This document shows positions 32,678 to 45,700 of a stretch of 64,000 nucleotides of DNA, one piece after another. The notes under the pieces were generated by a model, which saw nothing but the letters and a program-made list of their open reading frames with translations, searched no databases and had not been told where the DNA came from. Both the position numbers and the translations under genes were made by a program. This DNA is from Auricularia sp. M13 (taxonomy: Eukaryota; Basidiomycota; Agaricomycetes; Auriculariales; Auriculariaceae). Positions within the stretch are counted from its first letter, which is position 1; each line of letters starts with the position of its first letter. The stretch covers positions 3,658,001 through 3,722,000 of the forward strand of contig CM073197.1 in assembly GCA_037042915.1 (NCBI GenBank). Direction: 5' to 3'.

Positions 32678-34530
32678 ATGTTGACGCACAGGGGTGCGCG
32701 CTATATACGCGCCCACGAATTATGCGAAGCTGATATCCCTTAATCTAGGCTTCGAAGCGTCCATAGTCTCCGAGGGAATCGTCCTGGACACTCACAGCCC
32801 TCAGACCGAGGACGGCACGGCGACGGGCTGGGTAGCGAGCAGGGTCAACCAGGTGAGCACGCGGCCACCGGATATTAACGCATTAGATTAACCTTATAAC
32901 GCTATTTCAAACCTAGAATTTCGCCCTGCGCGTGCACCAGAAGGACTCGCGCCGGCTGCCATTTCACGCCAAAATATTCATCGACGGCCAGCCCGTCAGT
33001 CATGGCGTATGCGTGGGCGGCAAGCGTACCACTATACCCAGCAATTTGCTCAAGTATCCTGGCTCGGACAATGTCTTCATATTCTATGCCCTCCGTACGC
33101 CGGCGCCTAGTAGCGCCGGCTCGAACTACTACAACCCGGAGGACCCGCTCTCTGAGACTGGCACCATTCGACTGGAATTACGCCGCTTCGAGCAGCCCGA
33201 GGGCGCGCTTAACCCCAAGTGAGTCGAAGATCATTGTGGCGAACTCCTTTCATGACTCTTGCGCCCCAGTATACACCCAGTGACCTCGAATCCTTGCGCC
33301 GTATTTTTGTTCAGGTATCGTACGCTATGTAAGTCGTCGAAAATTGCTCTGCTATGTTTTGATTGCTATGAAATTTAGCATTCTTGAAGAACAATGGGCT
33401 CATCACCCCACAAACTGAAGACCTGTCGGTTGATGACGGCGCAGACGACGACGGAGACTCGATTAGAACGGAACGCCCAGCAAATATTGACGTGGACGAG
33501 CCTATGCAGGACATGGACATCGAGATGGAAGGGGAAGGGCAGCAGAGCAGCCCAACCGACAGCTCGGCCTACGACCCCGCCCTGTTCGAGGACCATCCGA
33601 CCTTCCCGCAATCTGGAGCAGCGGGTGACGCTGTGGACGAGTCCGCGACGTCTGTGGACAGCGACGACGGCCCTGTCGTCGACCAGGATGTGCAGCTCCC
33701 GCAGTCGACCGCGCCCGAGATATTCCAGCGCTCAGTCGCCGATGTGAGTTTGTTTATGCTCACTTTCCGCACACCTTAGTCGCTTATTCTTGTTCAGTCG
33801 CAATGTGACATGGCCTCGTTCATGCAGAACCTGCGCAAGGGCGAGGGCCATCTCTTCGATCACGTCCGCCGCTGGCAAGCGGGCATGCAGCTCTCCGAGG
33901 CGCATGCGGCCGCCGAGAGCCATTTCCAGGCCGCAAGCCCTGTCGTCGTCCATGCGCCAGCTCCAACTATTCCCGGCTATCCGCCGCTCTTCGCGCACCC
34001 GCCTAAACCAGACGAGGAGCTGCGCGATGATCCAGACCTGCTCGAACTAGAGGTGTCTGCAGCCGTGTCCACCTGTATTGTGGATGATACTGACAATGAC
34101 TGCAGGTCGAGCATGACGACCAGCGTGTGGCGCTTGAGCGCAGGCTGCTCACCAACGGCCAGAAGCGGCAGCTGAACGAACTACGCGAGTCGAAGCGGCG
34201 CGATGTCCGCCGCCGCTTCAACCGTGACATGTCGGAGGAGGATCTCTGCCTGGACGCCGTGGAGGATGACGCCGAGGTGCAATTGCTCAAGGTGGGGTTC
34301 AACGTCCTTGCCTTCGTTATGCTAACCGCTTGCAGGAGAAGCACGCGCAGGAGCAGGCGAATCTGGAGCGCCATATCCTATTGCACACGCAGAAGCGCGA
34401 CATGACCCGGCTCGTGGAACGCAAACGCGCGGAACGCGAGTCTGCGCACGGGCGTCTGCGCCGCAGGGAACGCATCGCGCTGTCGCTGCACGAGGCCGCC
34501 GCGCGGCAGCGCATCAAGCGCGAGCCTTGA
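32678..34530 (+). CDS. DUF7918-domain protein (copy 1)
   Basis: Eight exons (32678-32693, 32749-32852, 32917-33218, 33270-33328, 33379-33743, 33798-34052, 34106-34291, 34336-34530) give 493 aa. The first exon is only 16 nt and its ATG is confirmed by the family's usual opening (MLTHRGFEASIVSEG). The DUF7918 domain follows: WVASRVNQNFALRVHQKDSR, IDGQPVSHGVCVGGKRTT, ETGTIRLELRRFE, and the closing FLFRYRTLSFLKNNGLITP. After it come an acidic disordered region with paired DD/DE runs and a long charged coiled coil (residues ~370-490, rich in R, E, L) ending RIKREP. DUF7918 proteins are abundant in mushrooms and functionally unknown. The second copy at 61348-62643 shares the sizes of the first two exons. 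Confidence 0.85.
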
Positions 34531-34835
34531 CGGTCTTCCTTATGTCCTGCATATGCTCCCATGTTCTTGCTACTCATGAAATTTCCCATTACTCACATAG
34601 CTGCCGATCCAACCAAACAGACATGCCTATTAGCCTAAATTCAAATCTGCATGCCCTTCCCTTCCTCCCAATCTCCTCCTCGAATACTGATAAACCAAAC
34701 TCACCCGCCCCCGAGCGTACTGTACCTGCAGTGTACCTTGCAATCCTAAATTATCAACATCGCAGTGATATGATATGATCTGCAGTGCTGCGACGCACGT
34801 GAATTCCAACACCGCGTCTCTTGACCTCGTCAACC
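34531..34835. other. Intergenic spacer
   Basis: About 305 bases between tandem genes; nothing recognised. Confidence 0.4.
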
Positions 34836-36855
34836 ATGTCGACGCCGTCGCCGCCTCCAGAGGCTCCCAGCTGGCGCAGCTATCTGCGATGGTTTCCCAT
34901 GCGGCTTGTACCAGCCCAGTACGACGAGCTGCCCGACACACACCCAGTCAAAATCGCCGCGCGGACCTACGCGCTCGCGCTGTCCCTATCGCTGGCCCCC
35001 GCCATATTACCCCAGATCCTCTCAGGCAAGCTCACGCCGTCGCCCAAGCTGCGCGCCGCGCTCGCCAGGGAGCTATCGATCACGGGGTTCCCCACGGCCA
35101 TGGTCGTCGCGCTCGGCGGCGGCGCCGCGCTCGAGCAGTGGTGGACGGGCAGCAGCGGGTCGGACACCCGGCGCAAACGCGACTCGCTCGTCGCGCACGC
35201 GCTCAGCTCGGCTCTGGCTATGGGCCTCATGGATTTGCAACGCAAGGCCTCTACGCATGGCATTCTGGCGGCACCGAGGAAAGGCGCTGCACGAAGCTCG
35301 CCCACGCTGGACTTGACTCTGTTGCTTCTTGTTCGTGCGCTCGACTCTGCCGTTCAGGGATGGATACGCAGGCAGCAGGCCAAGTCGTCGAACCCGAAGC
35401 ACGCTCAGCGCATAAAGTGGCTGGACGCGCAGCTGGATGGTCTGCTATTCTGGTTGTGCTCAACAAGGTACGAAGTTTTGGTTTTGGTTTATGTGGGGTA
35501 TCACGGTGCTCGCAACGACGCTCAATGCGAGGGTGGCGATGGGCTGCAACACGCTATCGCGACCTGTGGCGGCGCAACGCGTCTCCGCGTCGCAACGGCT
35601 CGCAACTTTATCATTGCGAACTTTCATTGCGAGCATCGTCACATCGTCTTGCGAGCTCGCTGTGATACCTTCTTATGGCTTCAACAACGCTCATAAACCG
35701 GTTACTGACGAGTTATGCGCAGAATTATGTGGTCGTTCCTGTATGCGCCAGAGCGTCTTCCTCGGTCCTACGTGCGATGGTGAGCAGTCAAGCGTTGTTT
35801 CTAGCAATTCGCTCATGGATATACAGGATCAATGCGTTGGCTCGCATAGACCCTCGCTTGCTGCTCGTTCTGAGAGCCGTCAAGGACCGCAAATGGGTAT
35901 ACGGCCGCGCAGCCAGTCCCCCTGAATCCGAGCTCATAACGTCTCTCGCGACGTCAATGGGTCTTCCAGCAGACTGGGGAAACCCACACCTTCTTCCTGG
36001 TCATTCGGGTCCGTCGGCGGACGTCGCGTGGGCGAAACTCGGCGTGACGAACCGCGCGGGCGTGGGCGGCCTTCCCTGCGAGCTCATCCACGGGAGTCAG
36101 TACGGCTCGTCGTGCACGTACAACGCGACCGCGCGCGCGGCGCACAGCTTCTTCCAGGCGCTGGCGATCTACGCGCCGGTCCACGCGCTCCCCGTGCTCC
36201 TCGCGCCCGCGCGCCGCGCGCGTCTCCTGGCGAACCCGAGCGGAGTGCTGGCGCGCACGGCGCTGAACGCGACGCGCAGCGCGGCGTTCCTCAGCACGTT
36301 CATCGGGCTCATCTGGGTGGCCATCTGCGCGGGGCGCACGGTCGTCGTCCCGCGCGTGCCTGGCTTGCGGCTGCGCGTCGGGCACCAGTTCCTCGACGGG
36401 CCGTATGGCGCGATACTCGCGGGCTGCGCGGCGTGCGGCGCGAGCATCTTCATCGAGACGCCTGGCCGGCGCGGCGAGATCGCGCTGTATGTCATGCCGC
36501 GTGCCGTGCGCTCGCTGCTCCCCGGCTCGTGGGTCGCGCGCGATAACCGGCCTGCTCGCTTGGCTGAACGGTATGTTTCTCTCTGCTCATACGCGTGCGG
36601 GACGCGAACTAATTCTATTCTTCTAGGACTGTTGCCGTCATCAGTCTCGCGTGGCTTGCGATGGCCGCGACGCACGACTCTGGCTCTTTGAGAGGGTTGT
36701 CACGCTGGGCGTTGACCTTCATCTACCGCGGCAGGGCGCCCAATGGTGCAGTAACACCCAAGGGTACAGTGACGCCTGCAGGAACGGTAACACCCAAGCG
36801 CTCCGAAGTTGAGCGACCCGCAATTATCGTCCAGGAGGCTTCGCCAGCCAACTAA
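34836..36855 (+). CDS. TMEM135-like multi-pass membrane protein
   Basis: Four exons (34836-35467, 35723-35779, 35827-36570, 36627-36855) give 553 aa. Several hydrophobic segments (ALALSLSLAPAILPQIL, TLDLTLLLLVRALDSAV, AFLSTFIGLIWVAICAG, AILAGCAACGASIF, TVAVISLAWLAMAAT) and the block LYAPERLPRSYVRWINALAR with GLPCELIHG...SC match the fungal relatives of TMEM135, whose N-terminal family has a conserved Cys/His-Gly motif. Animal TMEM135 is linked to mitochondria and peroxisomes; location here is inferred. The tail has a small repeat (TPKGTVTPAGTVTPK). Intron 1 is 255 nt, about five times the local norm, and rich in GCAACG words. Confidence 0.8.
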
Positions 36856-37817
36856 ATTATCTGCGGCGCTCGTGTATAGACGGCACACCTTCGCTCTTGG
36901 ATCCCGAGGCGTCCACAGCGGACTGCCAAAAGCTGGGTTTCGCCTTTCTTTGTACCTTTGGGCCGGTTCTTGCGTGTTTCCCACGGTACGCTGGTCTGTG
37001 TGTTCTCCTGCACATTGGCTGACAATAACTGCTGCAGGCCCGTAAATACCGTACGAAAGCCCAAGTATTAATGATGGAACTCGTAAATAGACCACATTGC
37101 CATGCACTTGCTACGTGGAGACCTCAGGGGACTTGAAGACGAACCGTCAAAACCTCAGTTTCCCCTTCCATGGAATTCGGCATCGGCTCTTCTGTTTTTC
37201 TCCAGTTATCTTTAGCTGACCTTTTTCGAGACCCTGCTCCTGCCTGCCGATGTTGCTCCTCAGGTGGACACGAATGACGCTCGCTCCCGCGTCGCATGAT
37301 GAATGTGTCAACGCTTCCTGAGGCGCAGCTGACCCTTGGGCGAGTGCTAACAGAATCCACTGCGAGTTAGCGGCACTGCTTGCGTGGCACGCTCTCAGCC
37401 GCCTCTCCCTCCAGGCGCTCGTTGGGCAACAAGATATACCCACGGTGAGTCGCTTCTTTTCATGGCTCAGGTTCTGATCAGTTTTCTTCGAGGAGAATGT
37501 CGCGTTTAGACTGGAGGGACCGCGTGCGTTGTCATTCGTGCCCGCCTTCCCCAGAGTGCGGCAGCTGTAGGCTGTAATCGTAACGCGGGGGACAGGAATA
37601 AGCGTCGCCTTCTCCGCCCGGCGCCTCTTGTCCTGGACACATTCTGGTCCTGCGCACGGCTGCTCCTCGGGATTCTGGCCAGTGTGTCTGCGTGGGCGCT
37701 GTCCAGCAGCGTTCGTTGTGCCATGCATTTCTCCGTGGGGCGTATAAAACATGGCCTGCGGCCCTGCGTCGTTACCCCAGCAACACAGGCTCAATCGGCA
37801 CAGGCACTCGAAGAACG
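36856..37817. promoter_or_regulatory. Upstream region of the GH7 gene
   Basis: About 960 gene-free bases that must hold the cellobiohydrolase promoter. The only clear element is the TATA box listed separately; I could not assign carbon-regulator sites with confidence. Confidence 0.5.
37743..37749 (+). promoter_or_regulatory. TATA box of the GH7 gene
   Basis: TATAAAA in the context GGGGCGTATAAAACATGG, 75 bases before the start codon. Confidence 0.65.
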
Positions 37818-39591
37818 ATGTTCCCAGCAGTCGCTCTCCTCTCCTTCGCCCTCGCGGCGGTACGCGCGCAGCAGGTCGGCACGAACACGGCGGAGAGCCA
37901 CCCCAAGCTCACTTGGTCGCGCTGCACTGCCTCGGGATGCACCCAGCAGAACGGTGAGTTCTAGTGCTTTGTTTGACCAGCGAGTTCCCTTACTGACGCA
38001 CGGTAATAAAGGCGCTATCGTCTTGGACGCCAACTGGCGCTGGCTGCACACCACGACGGGCTACACGAACTGCTACACCGGCAACTCGTGGAACACGACG
38101 CTCTGCCCCGACGGCGCGACGTGCGCGGCCAACTGCGCGCTCGACGGCGCAGACTACTCCGGCACCTACGGCATCACGACCAGCGGCAACGCGCTCACGC
38201 TCAAGTTCGTGACGCAGAGCCAGCAGAAGAACATCGGCTCGCGCGTGTACCTCATGGCGAGCGACACGGAATACGAGATGTTCAACCTGCTCAACTCCGA
38301 GTTCACCTTCGACGTCGACGTATCCAACCTGCCCTGCGGTCTCAACGGCGCCGTCTACTTCTCGGCCATGGACGCCGACGGCGGCATGTCCAAATTCTCC
38401 ACCAACAAGGCTGGGGCCAAGTACGGAACTGGCTACTGCGACTCGCAGTGCCCGCACGACATCAAGTTTATCAACGGCGAGGTAGGCGACACGACCTTCG
38501 GCTTCCTGCTGCTGAGACATCTTCCAGGCTAACGTCGCCGGCTGGACTCCTTCGCCGAGCGACAGTAACGCCGGGTCGGGCACTGCTGGAGCTTGCTGCG
38601 CGGAGATGGACATCTGGGAAGCCAACAGCATCAGCGCTGCTGTATGTTCTTTTCAATTCCTCCACCGTGACGCGAGGTAGTGCTGACTTTCGCGAAGGTC
38701 ACCCCTCATCCTTGCACTGGCACCGGTCTCCAGAAGTGCACTAGCCCGACGGATTGCGGTGACGGCGACAACCGCGCGACCGGTATCTGCGACAAGGACG
38801 GGTGCGACTTCAACTCGTTCCGCATGGGCGACAAGACCTTCTACGGCCCTGGCATGACCGTCGACACCAAGCAGAAGATCACCGTCGTCACCCAGTTCCT
38901 GACCACCGGCAACTCGACCACTGGCCCGCTCACTGAAATCCGTCGCCTGTACGTCCAGAACGGCAACGTCATCCAGAACTCCAAGACCAACATCCCTGGC
39001 ATGGCTACCTTCGACTCTATCACCGAGGACTTCTGCGACGCGCAGAAGACCGCGTTCCAGGACACCCAGAGCTTCCAGAACCACGGTGGTCTGGAGCAGA
39101 TGGGCGCCGCCATGGCGAAGGGCATGGTCCTCGTTCTCTCCGTCTGGGACGACCACGACGTCAACATGCTGTGGCTCGACTCGACCTACCCCACCGACCA
39201 GGACCCCACCAAGCCCGGCATTGCGCGCGGCACTTGCTCGACGACCTCCGGCCAGCCCACTGATGTCGAGGCGAACGCCGCCAACATCCAGGTCACGTAC
39301 TCGAACATCCGCTTCGGCTCCATCGGCTCGACCTATACCGGCGCCGCCGCCAACCCCGCGCCCCCGACGTCGACGTCGTCGACCGGCAACTCCGGCACGA
39401 CCACTTCGTCCGCTCCCCAGGCTACGCAGACCAAGTTCGGTCAGTGCGGCGGCACAGGCTTCACGTGAGTCCTCTTGAGTCTGTTCCACGAGCTTACGGG
39501 CTGACTCGACTTGTCCAGCGGCCCAACTGTCTGCGCTGCGGGCTCGACCTGCACGCCGGTCGCCCCGCCATACTATAGCCAATGTCTGTAA
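37818..39591 (+). CDS. GH7 cellobiohydrolase with C-terminal CBM1
   Basis: Five exons (37818-37953, 38012-38481, 38528-38641, 38698-39464, 39519-39591) give 519 aa. Signal peptide [18 protein letters not shown], then mature [18 protein letters not shown]. The GH7 body has the typical cysteine-rich blocks and the active-site motif [13 protein letters not shown] with nucleophile Glu, assisting Asp and acid/base Glu spaced E-x-D-x-x-E. A Ser/Thr/Pro linker ([14 protein letters not shown]) joins a fungal cellulose-binding module CBM1 ([20 protein letters not shown] and a terminal QCL). The enzyme cuts cellobiose from the reducing ends of crystalline cellulose outside the cell. Length is standard for Cel7A-type enzymes. 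Expression is probably controlled by carbon source, but no site was identified. It is convergent with VPS13, 3' ends about 200 bases apart. Confidence 0.97.
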
Positions 39592-39793
39592 ATGCGACGG
39601 TCGCAAGACGTGTCTTGTATAATAATGCGTCGTTTGTACATATCGGCTTGGCTATTAACCATCTGAAAGCGCTACAAGGGCATGAGTGTTCAGAGTGCAG
39701 CGAAAACAAGATAATGGTGCAATTCTATGCTACAGTCTATGATTGACAAATCTTGTACATGACTGTCCGTGATGTTCGATGGAGGCAAAAGAG

Positions 39794-42700
39794 CTACTTG
39801 TCTACACGTCTGCGTGCGTTATACTGTCGGACGACGCGCGATATTTGGTTGAAGAACCACTCCTTGCTGGTGGGCTTCGGAATGTGTACAAATCGGTCAC
39901 GGTACGAGCCTTCCTTGTCCTTGAACAAGATACCGGTGTCCTCGATGTTGACCGCCGTCACACTCGAGAAGGGCATGTCCCACTCGAGCTTCAGTCTTCG
40001 CGACCAGAATGCTAATACTCGAGACGTCGTGAGTAACACGACACTGTCGCCCTCTGGCAATTCTGCGTGGGTGTCTATCTGAGCGTGACGAAGAACAGAT
40101 GACGAGTTGTCCATACCGATATGTGCGACGTATGATTCACGCTTGTATCTACCATGCTCCAGGTCGCGAAGCCAAGACTGACCGAGCGCCTCTCGAGGCG
40201 AATACGGCTATAGCATGCATTAGAATTCTAGTAGAATCAGCAGACATTGAAAACGCACCACTAAGACGCCATCTGCAGGTACGAGCCGCGCCTGTCACCC
40301 AATTGTCAGCATAGTGTTAACGAGCGGCCAAATTGAAGACGACGTACATATCTCACGCGATCGCGATTTGGACGGTCAAATACCGTCGTCGTGTTTCGGA
40401 TGCCTGTATGTATTTTAGAGGACTCTACGCTGACGCGATGCAGGCTAACCCTCGGCCACGTTTGAGGCGAGATCGAAAACGCCAACTACAGGCTTCGTTA
40501 CTGCTCCGACGAGGCCTTGACCAACGCCCTTGAAGAAGCCAAACGCTCCGCCAGATTCTGCTCCCTCGATGGGTTTGAGCTGCATCAGGCGTCAAATTAT
40601 TTATCTAGAGACCAACGGAGTGAGGAAGCGCACCACCAAGCCTTCGGCGCCGCTTCTAACACTCGTGGCAAAGGCTTCTGCGCCGGCCGCAACGCCGTAG
40701 CTGGCAGACGGTGAGTCAATGAAACGCATATCTGCGGAAACATACATTGCGTGACGAGGTTTGTTGCGCCGTTGGTTCAGTCGCCGCTGGTTCTGATACT
40801 CCGAATCCAACGTAGCCGCAGATATCCCTACCAAGGCTTAGTAACTGTGACAAAGCCTCGAGTCTACACTCACCCTTGCCTATGCTACCCGTGACCTTCG
40901 TGACAGTATCAGACAGCCCAAAGACCGTCTTCTTGACAAAGCTTGCGGCGCCCTTCGCGATGCCAGCTCCAAGGTCTGTATTGCCGTGCACGACGCCATG
41001 GAACGGCTCGTAGAAGACGTCCTTAACACCGGAGCTGACATTCGTGAAGAGCCCAACGGGGTTGCCAATGATATCTGCGGAGAACAGAACGCGATAGAGC
41101 TGTCGAAGTACTTCCTGCTTGTAGTGGTAGATAATGCGGGTCTGCAGCTCTGGCACTGTTAAGCGCATGTCCTTGATGGCCAACGCGTTCATCCGGAGGG
41201 CAGCATCGTTTATGTTGCCGGCAGCCATGGTCAGAGCGTTCAAGATAACAGCCAAAGGATTGTCAGTCGCAAGCCTTGGAATTCCGACATTAGCCAGGCT
41301 GACGACAGGCAAGTTCAAACTGACTTTTCATCTGCATTGACGCGTTCGGTGCGCATGAACGAGATCGAAAGCTGAATTGGCTGCAGTTCGAGAACCTCGA
41401 AGTAGAGTTCTTGCCCATCTTTCGATGGACCTGAAGGCTCTGGAATATCACCGGCGCTTTGAATCAGGACGCTGAGGTATGGTGAGCAATATGCAGTATG
41501 AGGTGGGGTGGATATACCTCTCCTGCTCCTGCTCCCACGAAGCCCCCTTCAGCTTGGTGAGGTCATACACGGCAAAGAGGAAGTCTTCGTCCAACTGGAT
41601 GGACAAAGCTTGCAGCAGAATAGACGCATATTTGACGAAGGTTACACCGTGATCTTTGGCATATCAGTCTGTATCAGCCGAGGTCTATTGGCGCGGACTT
41701 ACCCTGATCATTGAGCACAATGAGAGACACCTGGATGGTCGGCGGCGCTCCAATGGGGCTATTATTCCGCGAGAGAGGCGTCGGCTGGAGAACAACGGGG
41801 TAAAGAGCCTCTTGGAGTTGGTTGTCGAGCTGAATGTTTTGGCAGCTGAACCTGATTCCCTGCGACGTGGACGACATCGAATATTCGACGTGGATGCCTT
41901 GCAACGTGAGATAGACGACTTCTATTAGCCGTTTGTTGATGAGGGAAATCCCAAGCCCGTCGAAATCAACCTTGAAGATGAAGGTCGGTAATGCATCTTG
42001 TGTTACGGCCTCGAAGCCTTCTACGCTCGACAGTGTATCTTGACGACTCAACGTGCCAACGGCAGATCGTCGTGGCTTGTATAAGCTCGTTTCCGCACGG
42101 TAAGGGGATATCGTCAGAATCTGACGCTTGCCATCGGCACGGACATCGATGGAAACTGCTGCGCGGCGCCTGTCGCCCCTAGCGTCGGGGGGTAACTAGA
42201 GCAGAGTATAGCTCAGTACTACGCTCGATGTACTCAGCGTAATCGACTTACAGGGAATTCGAATGGAGGCAGATTGCCAATTTCCAAGATGTCGACCTCG
42301 CGGACGCGTCCGTTGATGAAGAGCGTGAGTTTCTTGTCGGGGGAAGCGGGGAAGTCCCAAGCGTAGTCAAGAGCCGACTTGGGAGGAAGGATGTACGTAT
42401 GTGCAAGCCTCGGCTTCTGCCAGTCAGCCAACGTGAGTTGCCTATCTTCGTCCTATGGCCGTAGTGAGCAGGTATTCCAGAATATCATGCAGATTTTGCA
42501 CTAACTGTTTGCGCCATCTTGATCGTATATTGGCTGTGATTTTCGATCGTGAAGGGCCATCGGCTCGTCTCGCGATGCAGGACGATGAAAATTGTTGCGC
42601 CTTCGACCAGAACATCTGCACGAAGCAAGTGCTCGTTGTCCTGATTGCCAGGCGACGTCATGCGCATGTGCACAGACCCAATATTCTCGATGTTGATTGG

Positions 42701-45700
42701 CGAACACCTGCGCTACGGATGAGCAAGCTTGTTGAACTCGTGCTCAACAACTACCATTTGGTATTGAGGCCAGGGTAAGCAAATGTGAGCAGGCGTTCTT
42801 GTTCCGGACGGAAAGTCATCAGGGGTCTGCGCTGGCCTGGCTGAAGAGAGTTCTGATCTTGGGGCGCCATGCCGTGCTCTCGGAAACAGATGACCTCGTC
42901 GAGCATATTCTTGAGAATGAAGCGCGGGGAAAGCGTGACAACTTTCGAAAGCTTGTATTTGCCAACTCCTTCAGTCCAAGACAGCCCGAGATTGTATTCG
43001 GAGGCTCTGTTGACGCTGGAGGGGATCGAAACGCCGATGTCGGCACCAGGCGCTTCAAGATTGATGAACTAATGCACATGTTAACTCGATGGTGCCCGAG
43101 TAATGTTTTTGCTTCACCTTAGACCACGCTGAGTTGCCGATCCGAAAGCTGAACTCGTGTCCCTTGTCGTACGGATGCGAGAGAACTACCAACAATGAGT
43201 ATGCATTAATAAGACGACCAAACGAGCTCACGGATCGGCTTGGTATTATTCGCGCTCTCTAGCAGAATGGCCATGAACACACATCCACGCAGACTAATTC
43301 AGCGTACCTTGACCTGAGACACCAGCGACCTCCTTGCCGCCCGTCGCCGCACGACCCGCACGGATGGCAAATGGCATCCCACTCTTGTTGACTACGACAT
43401 ACTGTGAATAAATCTGTGCGCGGAAGGCGCCGCCAGCATTCGGGTGCCGCCTGTATGATAACGGATTTCAGTACAGACGCAAGCACGAACGTCCAACAAA
43501 AGTGGCGCACATGTAGTTGATGCGTAAATCCACCTTACGTCCTTGAGCATCTTGTAAGACGAGGCGCTTCTCGACCTCAAAATCTGAGGGGCTGTCTGTA
43601 TTGATGATAGCAAAATCGCTCGGCTTGACACCTTCGCAGATCAGTACAAGTCGAGCGAGTGGAAGAAAAAACCGACCAGCATCCTGAACCTTGACGTTCA
43701 TGAGGACGAGGTGGCTCAGTTGCACCGAGTGTACGGGCATAATCCCTCCTTTACGCAAGAAGCTACCCCAGCTCTGGTTGGAATGCTTGTCGAAAATGAG
43801 GTACTCCAAGTCGAATGGCAGAAGATTCTCCAATTCAATGGGCGCATGTAGCTTAAGAGTCATCTTCGGGTATTTGCTAGCCATCACAATCATCAGCAGC
43901 GAGGAGAGCAATGCTGGTTGAACACACCGTGCGGCGGGATCGTTGACGTCGAATTGGGCCCATGCGTGGAAATGGAACGGCGGCTCCTGATGCTTTGGTG
44001 CAACGCTGCTGCCACGTGCGACGCTCTCATGTAGACACGAAATTGTTTGCGTTGGGTTCTTGACCAGGCTTTCCCAACGGATAGGTTGAGAAAAGACGTA
44101 AGCGAAGCCAGCTACGATGTACAGGGTCAGTGCTGTTAACGATTGTGAGGCGAGGACTACACACGGTCTGGCCGCACGCGAACGTTATGCATAACGGCGT
44201 CAATGGGAAGCGCATAATCCTGGCCCGGCGCTGAAACGAGAGTTAGGTTTAACACGAGATAATCGGTTAAGCAACGTACCAAGCTTCTGAACCATATACG
44301 GTCGTGCATCGATGTCGACGGATAACTCGATGGGATAGAGTGTCTTATTTTCGATCTTATAAGTTGACCTGAACGTGACGACCTTGACGTTATTCTCGAC
44401 CGTGATTTCGCATAATAAACGAGTCGGCTGCGGTTCGATCTTTGGGCGGAGAACATATGTGAACTCGCCCTCACGGTCCACCGGAACAGCCGTGAGAGCC
44501 TCCCACGGCTTGCCATCCAAGAGAATGCTGATAGTATTGTGGCGCCCGACAGTCGACACGTGCTGGACGTCATCAGAAACTGAAGGCGGCCTAGCTACCG
44601 TGCCATAGCATACCTCGCGCATAGTCTTCCAGTCGTCAAAGCGCCAATCGCACGAATCGCCATCGGCAAGTCGCAAAGCTTCTCCTGGTTCTTGGGTCAA
44701 CCCACTGTCGCTGTCGGTCCAAACCCTCATGGGACAGCCGGTGCGGTTCCGAATCTTGTAGGGCGCATCTCCGCCGCGAGCTTTCTTGAGCACACGATCC
44801 CCTGCAGCCATCATCGCAGCTGCCGTTGCTAGGCCGAGCTCCACAGCCGTCGAGCTGATGTTGACATCCAAGCGAGCAGTCGCCGTCCACGAGATGCTCA
44901 ATGCCTCTGTCGCAGTGTCCTTCGAAACCTGGGACACATGAGCAGCGAACGGTGGTGAAAAGGAAACCCCCAACCAGTACGGAGAAACCCCATGGCTCAA
45001 TCAATGGCTCCCAGTGCGAGTTTGTGATGTTCCAGTATTCGACCGTGGTGGAGATCGTAGTGGTCGCATGCAGCTGCTACGGCATAAGATGTTGTTACAA
45101 AGAGGAGCAGGCCCGAACCTCCGCAGACCAGTCCTTGGCCGCCATTACGAACGGCTTCGTCTTGAGATGCAAAATGGGCATCTCGTGCACATCACCAATC
45201 AGGATGAGACGGAAACCTTCGAACGTGGCCTTGAGCTGCAAATAAAATGTCACGAACGCGTAGTGAAGTATCGCTGCATGGAGCATACCTGCTCCTTCGT
45301 CATCAACAACTGTGGTGCGTCGCCTCCCGAAAACCGCGCGGAAGCCAGAGCGCGCTTGGAAGATCGCGCGGTGACCTTCTTCGACGATGCGCTCTTGTTG
45401 CTCAGCGCGGGGCGCGTTTGCGGTTTGCCTGCGCTATCCGAGGTCGATAGGGCGATAGCTCTGTTCACAATTGTCATAATGAGATTGATGTCACGGTAGG
45501 ACGCCCGCAACACTATGGGCTTTATGTCCAATTCGATGCTCGTCAGCTGCTGCTCGGTTACGTTACGGCCATCGATGGTCAACGTGAGGTCCAAATCATC
45601 GAGGAAGCTGACTCTTTCGGAAGGATGGCCCATCCGAGTCAACGACATGCCCAGTTTCTCTATCGTGAGCGCGAGAACACCCTGCTCATCGTTAGTACAT

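Noticed and set aside
34775-36546. Long alternative plus-strand frames (296 aa and 172 aa)
   Set aside because: They overlap the TMEM135-like exons in other frames and are arginine-biased without motifs.
38653-39606. 317-aa antisense open frame
   Set aside because: It lies opposite the GH7 exons and is valine/glycine/arginine-rich from codon bias; no family resemblance.
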